A stretch of DNA of 64,000 nucleotides from Luteibacter sp. 9135 (GTDB lineage: Bacteria; Pseudomonadota; Gammaproteobacteria; Xanthomonadales; Rhodanobacteraceae), in NCBI RefSeq assembly GCF_000745005.1, contig NZ_JQNB01000001.1:558001-622000 (forward strand). Direction: 5' to 3'. Both the position numbers and the translations under genes were made by a program. The notes beneath the pieces are model-generated. The model searched no databases and was not told the origin of the DNA. It worked only from the letters and a program-made list of their open reading frames with translations. This document shows, piece by piece, positions 21,336 through 31,194 of the stretch (its first letter is position 1; every line of letters starts with the position of its first letter).

Positions 21336-23597
21336 ATGCCGTCGCTATCCCGCTTCACGCGGAACCTCGTCGCCCTCGTCCTGCTGCTCGCCACGCTGCC
21401 CGCGCTCGCCCAGGATGCCGAGGACGGCCTGCTGCCGGTCACCCAGGCGTTCCAGCTCACCTCCGATGCCAGCCAGCCGGGCACGGTGAAGCTGCACTGG
21501 CGCATCGCGCCGGACTATTACCTCTATCGCGGGCGGATCGTCATCAAGCCGACCGACCCGGCGACCCTGACGCTCGGTACCCCGGCGTTACCCGACGGAC
21601 TGAAGAAGCACGACGAATACCTGGGCGACGTGGAGATCTACCACGGCGACATCCAGGCCACCGTGCCCTATACGCTGGCCGATGCCGCGACGAAGACGGT
21701 GGCGCTGGACGTCCAGTACCAGGGCTGCCACGAGGTGGAGCCGAAGATCTGCTACCCGCCGCATACCGAGCACCTCAAGCTCGTCGTCGGCGCCCCCTCG
21801 ACGATCCCGGCGGCCCATACGGCGGCGCCGGCGACAACGACGGCAGCCACGGCACCCGGCGCCGGCGCCGCGCTGCTCGGCAAGCCCGCCACGCTGCCCG
21901 GGACGGATGCCCAGGCCCTCCCGGCCGACCAGGCGTTCCGCTTCGAGGCGCTGGTCAAGGGTGGCAACGCCCTGCTGCTGCGCTGGACGATGCCCAAGGA
22001 CTATTACCTCTACCGCGACAAGACCCAGATCAAGGTCGTGTCGCCCGCCGGGGTGACCGCTGGCGAGCCCGACTGGCCCAGCGGCACGGCGCACCACGAC
22101 GAGCATTTCGGCGACACCATCGTCTACTTCGACCAGGTGGAACTGCCGGTGCCGCTGGCAGGCGCCGCAAAGGACGGCAAGCTCCAGCTCGAGGTGGCCT
22201 ACCAGGGCTGCCTGGAAAACGGCATCTGCTATCCGGTGATGACTCGCCGCCTCGATGTCGACCTGGCCACCGGCGCCGTCGTCGTCGCCGCACCGGCCAG
22301 TGCGACGACCGGCACGCCGGCGACGAAACCCGCCGACGTCGCTCCGACACCGCCGCCCAAGGACCTGGTCCCGGCCGGCACGGATGCACCGGTCGGCATA
22401 CTCGCCGCGATCGGCCTGGCCCTGCTCGGCGGCCTGGTCCTGAACCTGATGCCCTGTGTCCTGCCGGTACTGTCACTGAAAGCCATCACCGTGCTGGAAA
22501 GCGGCGAAAGCCCGGCTGCGGCGCGCAAGCACGCCCTCTGGTACACCGCCGGCGTGCTGGTCGCCTTCGCCGCCCTGGGTGTCGTCATCGTCGGTATCCG
22601 CGCGGCCGGACACGGCATCCAGTGGGGTGCGCAGTTCCAGCAGCCGGTCGCCATCGGTCTGCTGGTCTACGTCATGCTCGCGGTCGGCCTGTCGATGTCG
22701 GGCGTGTTCGAGATCGGCGGGTCGCTGGGCAACCTGGGCAGCGGCCTGGCCTCGCGCTCGGGCCCCTCGGGCGACTTCTTCACCGGCGTGCTCGCTGTCG
22801 TGGTGGCCAGTCCGTGCACGGCGCCGTTCATGGGCTCGGCCATCGCGTTCGCGTTCGCCGCGTCCGTGCCCGTCGCTTTCCTGATCTTCCTCGCCCTGGG
22901 CCTGGGCCTCGCCCTGCCCTTCCTGCTGATCGGTTTCGTGCCAGCCATCGCCCGGCTGCTGCCGCGACCGGGTCGCTGGATGGAGACGCTGAAACAGGCG
23001 CTGGCCTTCCCGATGTACCTCACCGCCGTATGGCTGCTGTGGGTGCTGACCAAGCAGCGCGGGGCCGATGCGACGGCGCTGGTGCTCGCCGGTGCCGTGC
23101 TGCTGGCGATGGCCTTGTGGTGGTACGGCCGCAGTCGCCGCGCGGGGCTGTCGTGGGTATTCACGGCCTTGCTCACCGCCGGCGCGCTGGCCGCGCTGTG
23201 GATGGTGCACGGCTTGCCGGCCGCCACCGCGTCGGCGACGGCGACCGACGGCTCGGTGCCTTACTCGCCGGCCAGGCTGGCGGAACTGCGCGCGGCCGGC
23301 ACGCCCGTGCTGGTCGACATGACCGCGGACTGGTGCATCACCTGCAAGGCGAACGAGAAAGCCGTGCTGGACACCGATGCGTTCAAGGACCTGCTCAAAC
23401 GCACCGGCACCGTCTACATGAAGGGCGACTGGACCGACGTGAACCCGACCATCGCCGCTTTCCTCGAGCAATACCATTCCGTGGGCGTGCCGCTCTACGT
23501 CGTCTACCCCAAGGGCGGCGGCGACGGCAGGAAGCTGTCCACGGTGCTCACCTACGACACCGTGGCCGGGGCGCTCGATACCGCGTCGCACCCATGA
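21336..23597 (+). CDS. dsbD: Thiol:disulfide interchange protein DsbD with duplicated N-terminal domain
   Basis: 753-residue inner-membrane electron shuttle carrying reducing power from cytoplasmic thioredoxin to periplasmic thiol proteins. Signal peptide about 1-25. Two successive DsbD-alpha domains follow, with Cys pairs C131/C139 and C292/C298 (both in YQGC...C-Y-P contexts). The membrane domain (about 350-600) has the redox pair C374 (NLMPCVLPV) and C494 (ASPCTAPF). A C-terminal thioredoxin domain has C667-I-T-C670. E. coli DsbD is about 565 residues with a single alpha domain. ATG 21336 is chosen for GGAGA upstream. The stop overlaps the next start. Confidence 0.92.
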   Translation: MPSLSRFTRNLVALVLLLATLPALAQDAEDGLLPVTQAFQLTSDASQPGTVKLHWRIAPDYYLYRGRIVIKPTDPATLTLGTPALPDGLKKHDEYLGDVEIYHGDIQATVPYTLADAATKTVALDVQYQGCHEVEPKICYPPHTEHLKLVVGAPSTIPAAHTAAPATTTAATAPGAGAALLGKPATLPGTDAQALPADQAFRFEALVKGGNALLLRWTMPKDYYLYRDKTQIKVVSPAGVTAGEPDWPSGTAHHDEHFGDTIVYFDQVELPVPLAGAAKDGKLQLEVAYQGCLENGICYPVMTRRLDVDLATGAVVVAAPASATTGTPATKPADVAPTPPPKDLVPAGTDAPVGILAAIGLALLGGLVLNLMPCVLPVLSLKAITVLESGESPAAARKHALWYTAGVLVAFAALGVVIVGIRAAGHGIQWGAQFQQPVAIGLLVYVMLAVGLSMSGVFEIGGSLGNLGSGLASRSGPSGDFFTGVLAVVVASPCTAPFMGSAIAFAFAASVPVAFLIFLALGLGLALPFLLIGFVPAIARLLPRPGRWMETLKQALAFPMYLTAVWLLWVLTKQRGADATALVLAGAVLLAMALWWYGRSRRAGLSWVFTALLTAGALAALWMVHGLPAATASATATDGSVPYSPARLAELRAAGTPVLVDMTADWCITCKANEKAVLDTDAFKDLLKRTGTVYMKGDWTDVNPTIAAFLEQYHSVGVPLYVVYPKGGGDGRKLSTVLTYDTVAGALDTASHP

Positions 23598-24133
23598 CCC
23601 GCGGGCCGACGTTCTGGATCGTGGTGCTGGCCATTGCCGGCGCGGCGCTGGGCGGGTATGTCGAGCACCGTCTCCAGGACCCGCCACCGCCCGAGGGCGT
23701 GACGGTGGCCGGGCCGGGGGACCTGCCGCCCGATGCCGTCTACGTCGGCCTGGACGGCACGGCGCATCGCCTGTCCGAATGGCGCGGCAAACGCATCCTG
23801 GTCAATTTCTGGGCGTCGTGGTGCGCGCCCTGCCGTCGCGAGATGCCCTTGCTGGACGCTGCCCACGACCGCACGGGCGCGCGCGCCTCGGGCGTCGTCA
23901 TCCTTGGCGTGGCCGAGGACACCGCAACGGATGTACGCCGCTACCTTGCGCAGCAGCCCGTTGCCTATCCGATCCTGCTGATCGACGGCCAGGCACCCGG
24001 CGGGTCGCTGTCGCTGGGCAATACCCGCAGGGTGCTGCCTTACAGCGTGCTCATCGGCGAAGACGGCCGCATCCTGAAACGCCGGGTGGGCGCGCTCAGT
24101 CAAACCGATATCGACGCGTGGCTCGCACCCTGA
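23594..24133 (+). CDS. TlpA/ResA-like periplasmic thioredoxin
   Basis: 179-residue protein with an N-terminal anchor (about 6-24) and a thioredoxin fold with WASWC77-A-P-C80, so it is membrane-tethered on the periplasmic side. TlpA-like proteins reduce client disulfides such as those in cytochrome c maturation or copper chaperones. Its start overlaps the dsbD stop (ATGA), so DsbD is the likely electron donor. Confidence 0.85.
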   Translation: MTRGPTFWIVVLAIAGAALGGYVEHRLQDPPPPEGVTVAGPGDLPPDAVYVGLDGTAHRLSEWRGKRILVNFWASWCAPCRREMPLLDAAHDRTGARASGVVILGVAEDTATDVRRYLAQQPVAYPILLIDGQAPGGSLSLGNTRRVLPYSVLIGEDGRILKRRVGALSQTDIDAWLAP

Positions 24134-24153
24134 CCCCACGGAGACCCTTACCC

Positions 24154-24708
24154 ATGGACCCCATGCCCACCACCGACGAGACGATCGAGGCCACCCGCCA
24201 GTGGCTCGAACGCGCCGTCATCGGCCTGAACCTGTGCCCCTTCGCCAAGGCAGTGCACAAGAAGAGCCAGGTCCGCTTCGTGGTCAGCGACGCCGAGCAA
24301 CCGCTGCCATTGCACGACGAACTGGTCCGCGAACTGAAGTTCCTGCGCGACACCGATCCGGAAATGGTCGACACCACGCTGCTGATCCATCCCCGCGTGC
24401 TGGGCGACTTCATGGACTTCAACGATTTCCTGGAGATCGCCGACGACACCGTGGCGGAGTTGTCGCTGGACGGCCAGATCCAGGTCGCCAGCTTCCATCC
24501 GGACTTCCAGTTCGAAGGCACGGCCCCCGACGACATCACCAACTACACCAACCGCTCGCCGTTCCCGACCCTGCACCTGCTGCGCGAGGCCAGCATCGAC
24601 CGCGCGGTGGCCGCGTTCCCGGACGCGGCAAGCATCTTCGAAGCCAACATGGCAACCCTGGACGCACTCGGCCACGACGGCTGGCGCGCACTCTTTCCCA
24701 AGCCCTGA
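24154..24708 (+). CDS. DUF1415 family protein
   Basis: 184-residue cytoplasmic protein of the DUF1415 family, recognised from ATRQWLERAVIGLNLCPFAK near the N-terminus and IQVASFHPDFQFEG with NRSPFPTLHLLRE. No function is established for the family. The conserved LCPFAK Cys could be catalytic or metal-binding, which is speculation. It lies 20 bases after the TlpA-like gene, with GGAG ten bases before ATG 24154, so it is likely the third gene of the dsbD operon. Confidence 0.85.
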   Translation: MDPMPTTDETIEATRQWLERAVIGLNLCPFAKAVHKKSQVRFVVSDAEQPLPLHDELVRELKFLRDTDPEMVDTTLLIHPRVLGDFMDFNDFLEIADDTVAELSLDGQIQVASFHPDFQFEGTAPDDITNYTNRSPFPTLHLLREASIDRAVAAFPDAASIFEANMATLDALGHDGWRALFPKP

Positions 24709-24837
24709 CCATACGGCGGCGTCTGGAAAGTCGCTATCTCCAGCGAACTGCGCCGATCTTCACCGAACTGGACAAGGCCGGACGACAGGCGCACACTGCG
24801 CGGCGTTCCGGAACTCCGGACCCAAGGCAGGTGAACA

Positions 24838-25287
24838 GTGGCCAGGATCCTCGTCCTTCACGGACCCAACCTCAACCTCCTCGGCGTACGCGAGCCCGCG
24901 GTGTACGGGCGCGAAACGCTTGCCGACATCAACAACTCGCTGCAGGCGCGCGTGCAGGGCACCGGCCACGACATCAGCTGGTTCCAGTCAAACGCCGAGC
25001 ACGAGCTGATCGCTCGGGTCCACCAGGCCCGCGACGAAGGCATGGCCTGGATTCTGATCAATCCCGCCGCGTTCACCCATACGTCGGTGGCGCTGCGCGA
25101 CGCCTTGTCCGGCGTGGCCATCCCGTTCATCGAGATCCACCTGTCCAATCCGCATGCGCGTGAGCCGTTCCGCCACCATTCCTACCTGTCCGACATCGCC
25201 GCCGGCGTGATCTGCGGCTTCGGCGGCGACAGCTACCGCCTGGCGCTGGAAGCGGCGTTGCTGCGCCTGGCCGTGCCCGCCGCCTGA
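24838..25287 (+). CDS. aroQ: Type II 3-dehydroquinate dehydratase
   Basis: 149-residue enzyme converting 3-dehydroquinate to 3-dehydroshikimate in the shikimate pathway. It shows the N-terminal [20 protein letters not shown] (catalytic Tyr), [17 protein letters not shown], and [20 protein letters not shown] with the catalytic His. Start is GTG 24838, preceded by AGGCAGG. It leads the aroQ-accB-accC arrangement that is common in gammaproteobacteria. Confidence 0.96.
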   Translation: MARILVLHGPNLNLLGVREPAVYGRETLADINNSLQARVQGTGHDISWFQSNAEHELIARVHQARDEGMAWILINPAAFTHTSVALRDALSGVAIPFIEIHLSNPHAREPFRHHSYLSDIAAGVICGFGGDSYRLALEAALLRLAVPAA

Positions 25288-25348
25288 CACCCCCTTCGCG
25301 GCGCGCCTTCCGGCGCCCGCACCTCCACCACCGACTAAGGGTTGCCCC

Positions 25349-25810
25349 ATGGACCTGCGTAAGATCAAGAAGCTCATCGACCTGCTCGAGGAATCGAACC
25401 TCGCCGAGCTGGAAATCAAGGAAGGCGAAGAAGTGGTTCGCCTGTCGCGCGTGCCCAAGGGCACCGCCGTCGCCCAGCCGATGTACGCGGCACCGCCCCC
25501 GCCGGCGCCTGTCGCCGCCGCACCGGTAGCCGCCGCTGCCGCGCCCGCTCCGGCCGCCGAACCCGGCCTGCCGGCCGGCCATGTCGTCAAGGCGCCGATG
25601 GTCGGCACGTTCTACGCGGCCTCCACCCCCGGCTCACCGGCGTTCGCCAGCGTGGGCCAGCAGGTCAAGGCCGGCGAGACGCTGGGCATCATCGAAGCCA
25701 TGAAGATGTTCAACCAGATCGAAGCCGACGTGGCCGGTACGGTCGTCGCGGTCCTGGTCGAGAACGGCCAGCCGGTCGAATTCGACGAACCGATGTTCGT
25801 CATCGCCTGA
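25349..25810 (+). CDS. accB: Biotin carboxyl carrier protein of acetyl-CoA carboxylase
   Basis: 153-residue carrier that shuttles CO2 on biotin between AccC and the carboxyltransferase in fatty-acid synthesis. The N-terminal oligomerisation region ([17 protein letters not shown]), an Ala/Pro linker (about 50-72) and the C-terminal biotinyl domain with the EAMKM motif (target Lys in the middle) are all present. It lies 61 bases after aroQ and 10 before accC. Confidence 0.97.
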   Translation: MDLRKIKKLIDLLEESNLAELEIKEGEEVVRLSRVPKGTAVAQPMYAAPPPPAPVAAAPVAAAAAPAPAAEPGLPAGHVVKAPMVGTFYAASTPGSPAFASVGQQVKAGETLGIIEAMKMFNQIEADVAGTVVAVLVENGQPVEFDEPMFVIA

Positions 25811-25820
25811 GGCCACACCC

Positions 25821-27185
25821 ATGCTCGAGAAGGTCGTCATCGCCAATCGCGGCGAAATCGCGCTGCGCGTGCTGCGCGCATGCCACGCACTGGGCATCAA
25901 GACGGTCGCGGTGCATTCCACCGTGGACCGCAACCTGAAACACGTCGGCTTGGCCGATGAATCGGTGTGCATCGGCCCAGGCCCCTCCGCCGAAAGCTAC
26001 CTGAACATTCCGCGGATCATCGCCGCCGCCGAGATCACCGACGCCGCCGCGATCCACCCGGGCTACGGCTTCCTGTCCGAGAACGCGAACTTCGCCGAGC
26101 AGGTCGAGCAGTCGGGCTTCATCTTCATCGGCCCCACCGCCGACGTCATCCGCCTGATGGGCGACAAGGTCGAGGCGATCCGCGCCATGAAGGCCGCCGG
26201 CGTGCCGTGCGTGCCCGGCTCCGGTGGCCCGCTGGGCGATGACGTGGACGAGAACGCGCGTATCGCGCTGGAGATCGGCTACCCGGTCATCATCAAGGCG
26301 TCCGGCGGTGGCGGCGGTCGCGGCATGCGCGTCGTGCGCACCGAGGCCCACCTCGCCAACTCCATCGTCATGACCAAGCAGGAAGCCAAGGCGGCTTTCA
26401 GCAACGATCAGGTCTACATGGAGAAGTTCCTGGAAAATCCGCGCCACGTGGAGATCCAGGTGCTGGCCGACGGCCAGGGCAATGCCGTCCACCTTGGCGA
26501 ACGCGACTGCTCGATGCAGCGCCGCCACCAGAAGGTGGTGGAAGAAGCCCCGGCACCGGGTATCACGCCGGAACTGCGCGCGGAAATCGGCAAGGTCTGC
26601 GTCGATGCCTGCCTGCGTATCGGCTATCGCGGCGCGGGCACGTTCGAGTTCCTGTTCGAAGGTGGCCGTTTCTACTTCATCGAGATGAACACCCGCATCC
26701 AGGTGGAGCATCCGGTGACGGAGCTGGTCACCGGCATCGACCTCGTGCGCGAGCAGCTGCTGATCGCCGGCGGTGAGAAGCTGTCCATCCGCCAGGAAGA
26801 CATCGTGCTCACCGGCCATGCCATCGAGTGCCGCGTCAACGCCGAAGACCCCGACACCTTCATGCCCAGCCCCGGCACGGTGAAGCGTTTCGAGGCGCCG
26901 GGCGGCCCGGGCGTGCGCGTGGATACCCACCTGTACGATGGCTACCGCATCCCGCCCAACTACGACTCGATGATCGGCAAGATCATCGTGCACGGCCCCG
27001 ACCGTGCCACCGCCATCGCGCGCATGCGCATGGCGCTGAACGAGACGGTGATCGAAGGCGTGAAGTGCAACATCCCGCTACAGCAGCGCATCATGGCCGA
27101 CGTCGGCTTCCAGCTCGGTGGACAGAACATCCACTACCTGGAAAAACGCATGGCCGAACAGAAGGAAACGCCGCCCTCGGCGTGA
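25821..27185 (+). CDS. accC: Biotin carboxylase subunit of acetyl-CoA carboxylase
   Basis: 454-residue ATP-grasp enzyme that carboxylates biotin on AccB. It begins [20 protein letters not shown] and contains the Gly-rich ATP loop [14 protein letters not shown], the [19 protein letters not shown] segment and [14 protein letters not shown] with the catalytic Arg and Glu residues. Length is typical. Last gene before a strong terminator. Confidence 0.98.
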   Translation: MLEKVVIANRGEIALRVLRACHALGIKTVAVHSTVDRNLKHVGLADESVCIGPGPSAESYLNIPRIIAAAEITDAAAIHPGYGFLSENANFAEQVEQSGFIFIGPTADVIRLMGDKVEAIRAMKAAGVPCVPGSGGPLGDDVDENARIALEIGYPVIIKASGGGGGRGMRVVRTEAHLANSIVMTKQEAKAAFSNDQVYMEKFLENPRHVEIQVLADGQGNAVHLGERDCSMQRRHQKVVEEAPAPGITPELRAEIGKVCVDACLRIGYRGAGTFEFLFEGGRFYFIEMNTRIQVEHPVTELVTGIDLVREQLLIAGGEKLSIRQEDIVLTGHAIECRVNAEDPDTFMPSPGTVKRFEAPGGPGVRVDTHLYDGYRIPPNYDSMIGKIIVHGPDRATAIARMRMALNETVIEGVKCNIPLQQRIMADVGFQLGGQNIHYLEKRMAEQKETPPSA

Positions 27186-27192
27186 TACGAAA

Positions 27193-27218
27193 ATCCCGCC
27201 AACCGGCGGGATTTTTTT
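27193..27218. terminator. Intrinsic terminator after accC
   Basis: ATCCCGCC, loop AACC, GGCGGGAT followed by seven T on the plus strand, eight bases after the accC stop. A four-base T run on the other strand may also serve the convergent prmA. Confidence 0.88.
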
Positions 27219-27262
27219 GCATGCGCACCGGCAACCCTGCCACAACGGCAACGGCGACCGTC

Positions 27263-27275
27263 GTAGGAGCGCACG
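27263..27275 (+). repeat. Solo half of the GTAGGAGCGCAC extragenic repeat
   Basis: GTAGGAGCGCACG matches the outer 13 bases of both arms of the composite repeat at 7562-7805. Here it stands alone between the accC terminator and the prmA stop, with no inverted partner nearby. Confidence 0.5.
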
Positions 27276-27289
27276 GATCCCCTGGGCGA

Positions 27290-28189
27290 TCAACGCTTGC
27301 GGAGGCCGCTGATGCGAACCCAATCCTCCAGCTGGCGGATTTCCAGGTTGTCGAACCATTCGGCGTAGCGCGTGAGCAGTTCCTCGTGCTGGCCGAAGAG
27401 GATGCCCGAGAGAGCGAACGGCGCACCAGGCTTCACGGCCGCGGCGAAGGTCGGCGCGAGTTCGCCGAGGGGGCCGGCAAGGATGTTCGCCACCAGCACA
27501 TCGGCAAGTTCGACCGGCGCCTCGCCTGGCAGGTAGACGGCCAGGTCGGCCTCCACGCCGTTGCGTTCCGCGTTGTCGCCCGACGAGACGATAGCCTGCG
27601 GGTCATTATCGATGCCCACCGCGCGCGCGGCACCCAGCTTCAGGGCCGCGATGGCGAGGATGCCCGAGCCGCAACCGAAGTCCAGCACCGACTTGCCGGC
27701 CAGCTGCTGGCCGTCCAGCCACTCCAGGCACATCGCCGTGGTCGGGTGCGTGCCCGTGCCGAAGGCGAGGCCGGGATCGAGACGGACGACTACGATGTCG
27801 CCATCGACCGGCGGTTCGATGTTCGACGGATACACCCAAAGGCGACGACCGAAAGGCATCGGCTTGTAGTCGTCCATCCAGACACGCGTCCAGTCCTGGT
27901 CGCCCACGTCGCGCCATGCGATCTGCGCGGGCTCGATGAAGGGCAGGTCGTCGGCGATCGCTGCCGTGAGGCCGCGACGATCGACGTCCGCCTCGAACAG
28001 CGCGTTCAGCACGATCTGGTTCCACAAGGGCAGTTCGCCCACGCCCGGCTCGAAGATGGCTTCCTCGTCGGGCGTTTCGGCATCCGCATCCTGCAAGGTG
28101 ATGGACAGCGCGCCCAGGTCCTCCAGCGCGGCTTCGACGCGCGGCTGCTCGGCGGCGCGGATCGTCAGGGAAAGTTCGAGCCAGGGCAT
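27290..28189 (-). CDS. prmA: Ribosomal protein L11 methyltransferase
   Basis: 299-residue SAM-dependent methyltransferase that trimethylates several amino groups of ribosomal protein uL11. An N-terminal L11-recognition domain (MPWLELSLTIRA) is followed by a Rossmann methyltransferase with LAFGTGTHPTTAMCLEWLD, VLDFGCGSGILAIAALKLG and DVLVANILAGPLGELAP. Length is typical. It converges on accC and diverges from the DUF3426 gene. Confidence 0.96.
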   Translation of the reverse strand: MPWLELSLTIRAAEQPRVEAALEDLGALSITLQDADAETPDEEAIFEPGVGELPLWNQIVLNALFEADVDRRGLTAAIADDLPFIEPAQIAWRDVGDQDWTRVWMDDYKPMPFGRRLWVYPSNIEPPVDGDIVVVRLDPGLAFGTGTHPTTAMCLEWLDGQQLAGKSVLDFGCGSGILAIAALKLGAARAVGIDNDPQAIVSSGDNAERNGVEADLAVYLPGEAPVELADVLVANILAGPLGELAPTFAAAVKPGAPFALSGILFGQHEELLTRYAEWFDNLEIRQLEDWVRISGLRKR

Positions 28190-28251
28190 CGTGTGGCCAA
28201 TCGGTGGATGGGGGAGACGATTCTAGCGGGCCCGCACGTTATGATCGAACG

Positions 28252-29073
28252 ATGTACACCCAGTGTCCCGAGTGCCTCACCGTCTACAAGCTCGACGCCG
28301 CGGCGCTCGTGCCCGCCTGCGGCTGCGTGCGTTGCGAGCATTGCGACACGGTGTTCAACGCGCTCGGCACCCTGGCCGCGCAGCTGCCGCCCGAGCCGTT
28401 CACGCGACTTCAGGAACATGCGCTGGACCGCGAGCCGCCGACGGCCGGCGTGGCGGTGTTCCGCCCGCGCGCGCTGCCCGACGAGCCTTTGCCGGCCACT
28501 CCCGCGCCCACGGACGACGAGCCGGGCGAAGAGTCAGGTGACGACGCCACCGACTTCTCCGGCCTCACCTTCACGCCGCGGTTCGCGCGGCGGCCTCGGC
28601 GTTCCTGGCGCACCGCCATGTGGGTGGTCATCTGCGTGGCGCTGATGCTGGGCCTGGGCGCGCAGCTGGCCTGGGCCAAGCGCGACGTGCTCGTCGCCGA
28701 TCCCACCATGGGCCCGCTGCTGGCGGCGGGTTGTGCCGTTGTCGGCTGCCACCTCCCGCTGGTCGCGGCGCCGTCCCAGCTCCGCCTGCTGGCGCGCGAT
28801 GTCGAGCAGCATCCCTCCGTGCGCGACGGCCTGCTGATTACCGCCAGCGTACGTAACGACGCCTCGTTCGCGCAGCCCTACCCCGTCGTCACCATCGTGC
28901 TTGCCGACGCCAACGGACAACGCCTGGCCATGCGCCGATTCCAGCCGGCGGATTACGTCGGTGACACGGATGTCCGCGAGCGCGGGCTGCCGGGCGGCGC
29001 CACCACCGCGATGGTGTTCGAGGTGCAAGACCCGGGCCAGCGCGCGGTCGCCTTCGCGTTTTCGTTCGACTGA
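28252..29073 (+). CDS. DUF3426 zinc-ribbon membrane protein
   Basis: 273-residue protein. An N-terminal zinc ribbon (MYTQCPECLTVYKL with CGCVRCEHCDTVF; four or more Cys in CxxC pairs) is joined by an acidic, Pro-rich linker to one membrane helix (about 123-143) and a periplasmic DUF3426 domain (about 150-273). Function of the family is unknown. The prmA/DUF3426/fis neighbourhood is conserved in Xanthomonadales. ATG 28252 gives a start immediately at the zinc ribbon. Confidence 0.88.
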   Translation: MYTQCPECLTVYKLDAAALVPACGCVRCEHCDTVFNALGTLAAQLPPEPFTRLQEHALDREPPTAGVAVFRPRALPDEPLPATPAPTDDEPGEESGDDATDFSGLTFTPRFARRPRRSWRTAMWVVICVALMLGLGAQLAWAKRDVLVADPTMGPLLAAGCAVVGCHLPLVAAPSQLRLLARDVEQHPSVRDGLLITASVRNDASFAQPYPVVTIVLADANGQRLAMRRFQPADYVGDTDVRERGLPGGATTAMVFEVQDPGQRAVAFAFSFD

Positions 29074-29250
29074 ACCGGCAAATAAATTTTCTTTTTGCAA
29101 GCCTGCACTTCACCGCCCGGGACGAGTACACTCGGTTCCCTTCGCGACGTCAGACCCCCGTTCACGGCGTGTCCCAGTCGTAGCCCAAGCGACCATCATC
29201 ATCAAGAACCGACCGAGGACCCGCGCCCCGGCCTGCGAGAGGGGAATGCC

Positions 29251-29532
29251 TTGAACGCTGTGAGACTGACTGCCGGCGAGGCCGCCAACGAGACCTCCAT
29301 GCAGAGCGCCCTCAGCGAATGCGTCAGCCGCACCGTGCTTCGTTACCTCGCCGACATCGGCGACACCGAAGGCGGTGAAGGCCTGCATGCCCTGGTCATC
29401 CGCGAGGTCGAAGGCCCGCTGCTGCGCGAGGTGCTGGCCTTCCACGAAGGCAACCAGAGCCGCGCCGCCGTCGCCCTCGGCATCAATCGTGCCACCCTCC
29501 GCAAGAAGCTGGCGGCCCACGGCCTGTCCTGA
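29251..29532 (+). CDS. fis: Fis-family nucleoid-associated DNA-binding protein
   Basis: 93-residue Fis homologue: helices A-B (about residues 15-68) then a C-terminal helix-turn-helix, GNQSRAAVALGINRATLRKK. Family members bend DNA and activate rRNA and other growth-phase promoters. I choose TTG 29251, five bases after GAGAGGGGA, giving nearly the E. coli length (98); the first in-frame ATG (29299) would cut into the N-terminal arm and has no ribosome site. The 177 bases upstream hold an AT-rich tract (near 29080-29100) consistent with a promoter region. purH follows 72 bases later. Confidence 0.88.
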   Translation: MNAVRLTAGEAANETSMQSALSECVSRTVLRYLADIGDTEGGEGLHALVIREVEGPLLREVLAFHEGNQSRAAVALGINRATLRKKLAAHGLS

Positions 29533-29570
29533 GTGCCGCCACGGCCAAGCCGCACGGCCATCCGGGCGGC

Positions 29571-29576
29571 TATAAT
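29571..29576 (+). promoter_or_regulatory. Consensus -10 box upstream of purH
   Basis: Perfect TATAAT 28 bases before the purH ATG, in the fis-purH gap. The -35 region at 17-base spacing (AGCCGC) is poor, so activation by a regulator or readthrough from fis is likely. Confidence 0.4.
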
Positions 29577-29604
29577 GGAGCGCTTTTAAGCCCCGGAAGT
29601 GCCC

Positions 29605-31194
29605 ATGCCCACGCCCGATCTCGTTCCCGTACGCCGCGCGCTCGTCAGCGTTTCCGACAAGCAGGGCCTGACGGAACTCGGCCGCCGCCTCGCGGCCGCG
29701 AACATCGACATCCTCTCCACCGGCGGCTCCGCCAAGGCACTTCGCGACGCCGGCATCCCCGTGCGCGACGTGGGCGATCTCACCGGCTTCCCGGAAATCA
29801 TGGCCGGTCGCGTGAAGACCCTGCACCCGCGCGTGCACGGCGGCCTGCTCGGCCGCCGCGGCACCGACGACGCTGTGATGGCCGAACACGGCATCCTGCC
29901 GATCGACCTGCTGGTGCTGAACCTGTATCCGTTCGAACGCACCGTGGCCGATCCCGCGTGCTCGCTGGACGACGCGATCGAGAACATCGACATCGGTGGT
30001 CCCGCCATGTTGCGTGCCGCCGCCAAGAACTGGAACGACGTCGGCGTGCTGACGGACCCCGCGCAATACGACGCCGTGCTCGCGGAGATCGAAGGCCAGG
30101 GCGGTTTGTCCCGCGCCACGCGTTTCGCGCTCTCGGTGGCTGCGTTCAACCGGGTGTCCAGCTACGACGCGGCCATCAGCGATTACCTGTCTGGCGTCAC
30201 CCTCGACGACACGCACACCGCCGTCGCCTCGCGCGCCGAATTCCCGCAGCAGTCCAACGGACGCTTCGTCAAGGTCATGGACCTGCGCTACGGCGAAAAC
30301 CCGCACCAGTCCGGCGCGTTCTATCGCGACCTGTACCCCGCGCCCGGCACGCTCGCCACGTTCCGCCAGCTGCAGGGCAAGGAACTGTCGTTCAACAACA
30401 TCGCCGATGCGGATGCCGCGTGGGAATGCGTGCGCCAGTTCGATGCGCCGGCCTGCGTCATCGTCAAGCATGCCAACCCCTGTGGTGTCGCCGTTGCCGC
30501 CGATCCGCTCGCCGCGTACGAACTCGCCTATGCCACCGATCCCACCTCGGCCTTCGGCGGCATCATCGCGTTCAACCGTCCGCTGGACGCGGCCACGGCG
30601 AAGGTGATCCTTAAACGCCAGTTCGTCGAAGTGCTGATCGCCCCGGCGGTGGATGCGGGCGCGGTGGAGGAAGCGACGAAGAAGGCGAATGTGCGCGTGC
30701 TCGAGATCCCCCCCGGTGATGGCCGCAATACGCACGACGTGAAACGCGTCGGCTCCGGCCTGCTGGTGCAGACCGCCGATCATCGCCAAGTGGGCCGCAA
30801 CGAGCTGACCGTGGTCAGCAAGCGTCAGCCCAGCGCACAGGAAATCGACGACCTGCTGTTCGCCTGGCGCGTGGCCAAGATGGTCAAGTCCAACGCGATC
30901 GTCTACGCGAAGGACAACCGCACGGTGGGCATCGGCGCCGGGCAGATGAGCCGCGTGGTCAGCGCGAAGATCGCCGGCATCAAGGCCGAGGAAGCCGGCC
31001 TTACGGTGCCCGGCAGCGCCATGGCCTCGGATGCGTTCTTCCCCTTCCGCGACGGCATCGACGCCGCCGCCGCCGCGGGCATCCGTGCGGTCATCCAGCC
31101 CGGTGGTTCCATGCGCGACAGCGAAGTGATCGCCGCCGCGGACGAGAACGACATGGCGATGGTGTTCACGGGCGTGCGTCACTTCCGGCATTGA
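29605..31194 (+). CDS. purH: Bifunctional AICAR transformylase/IMP cyclohydrolase
   Basis: 529-residue enzyme for the last two steps of IMP synthesis. The N-terminal MGS-like cyclohydrolase domain shows [13 protein letters not shown] and [15 protein letters not shown] with [13 protein letters not shown]; the C-terminal transformylase domain shows KHANPCGVA and [11 protein letters not shown], ending [21 protein letters not shown] 29605 is preferred (GGAAG just upstream); GTG 29599 is in frame. Its 3' end overlaps the convergent transporter gene by 29 bases. Confidence 0.97.
   Translation: MPTPDLVPVRRALVSVSDKQGLTELGRRLAAANIDILSTGGSAKALRDAGIPVRDVGDLTGFPEIMAGRVKTLHPRVHGGLLGRRGTDDAVMAEHGILPIDLLVLNLYPFERTVADPACSLDDAIENIDIGGPAMLRAAAKNWNDVGVLTDPAQYDAVLAEIEGQGGLSRATRFALSVAAFNRVSSYDAAISDYLSGVTLDDTHTAVASRAEFPQQSNGRFVKVMDLRYGENPHQSGAFYRDLYPAPGTLATFRQLQGKELSFNNIADADAAWECVRQFDAPACVIVKHANPCGVAVAADPLAAYELAYATDPTSAFGGIIAFNRPLDAATAKVILKRQFVEVLIAPAVDAGAVEEATKKANVRVLEIPPGDGRNTHDVKRVGSGLLVQTADHRQVGRNELTVVSKRQPSAQEIDDLLFAWRVAKMVKSNAIVYAKDNRTVGIGAGQMSRVVSAKIAGIKAEEAGLTVPGSAMASDAFFPFRDGIDAAAAAGIRAVIQPGGSMRDSEVIAAADENDMAMVFTGVRHFRH

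Noticed and set aside
29110-31191. 693-codon minus-strand frame over fis and purH
   Set aside because: Shadow of purH; no domain motifs and no ribosome site.
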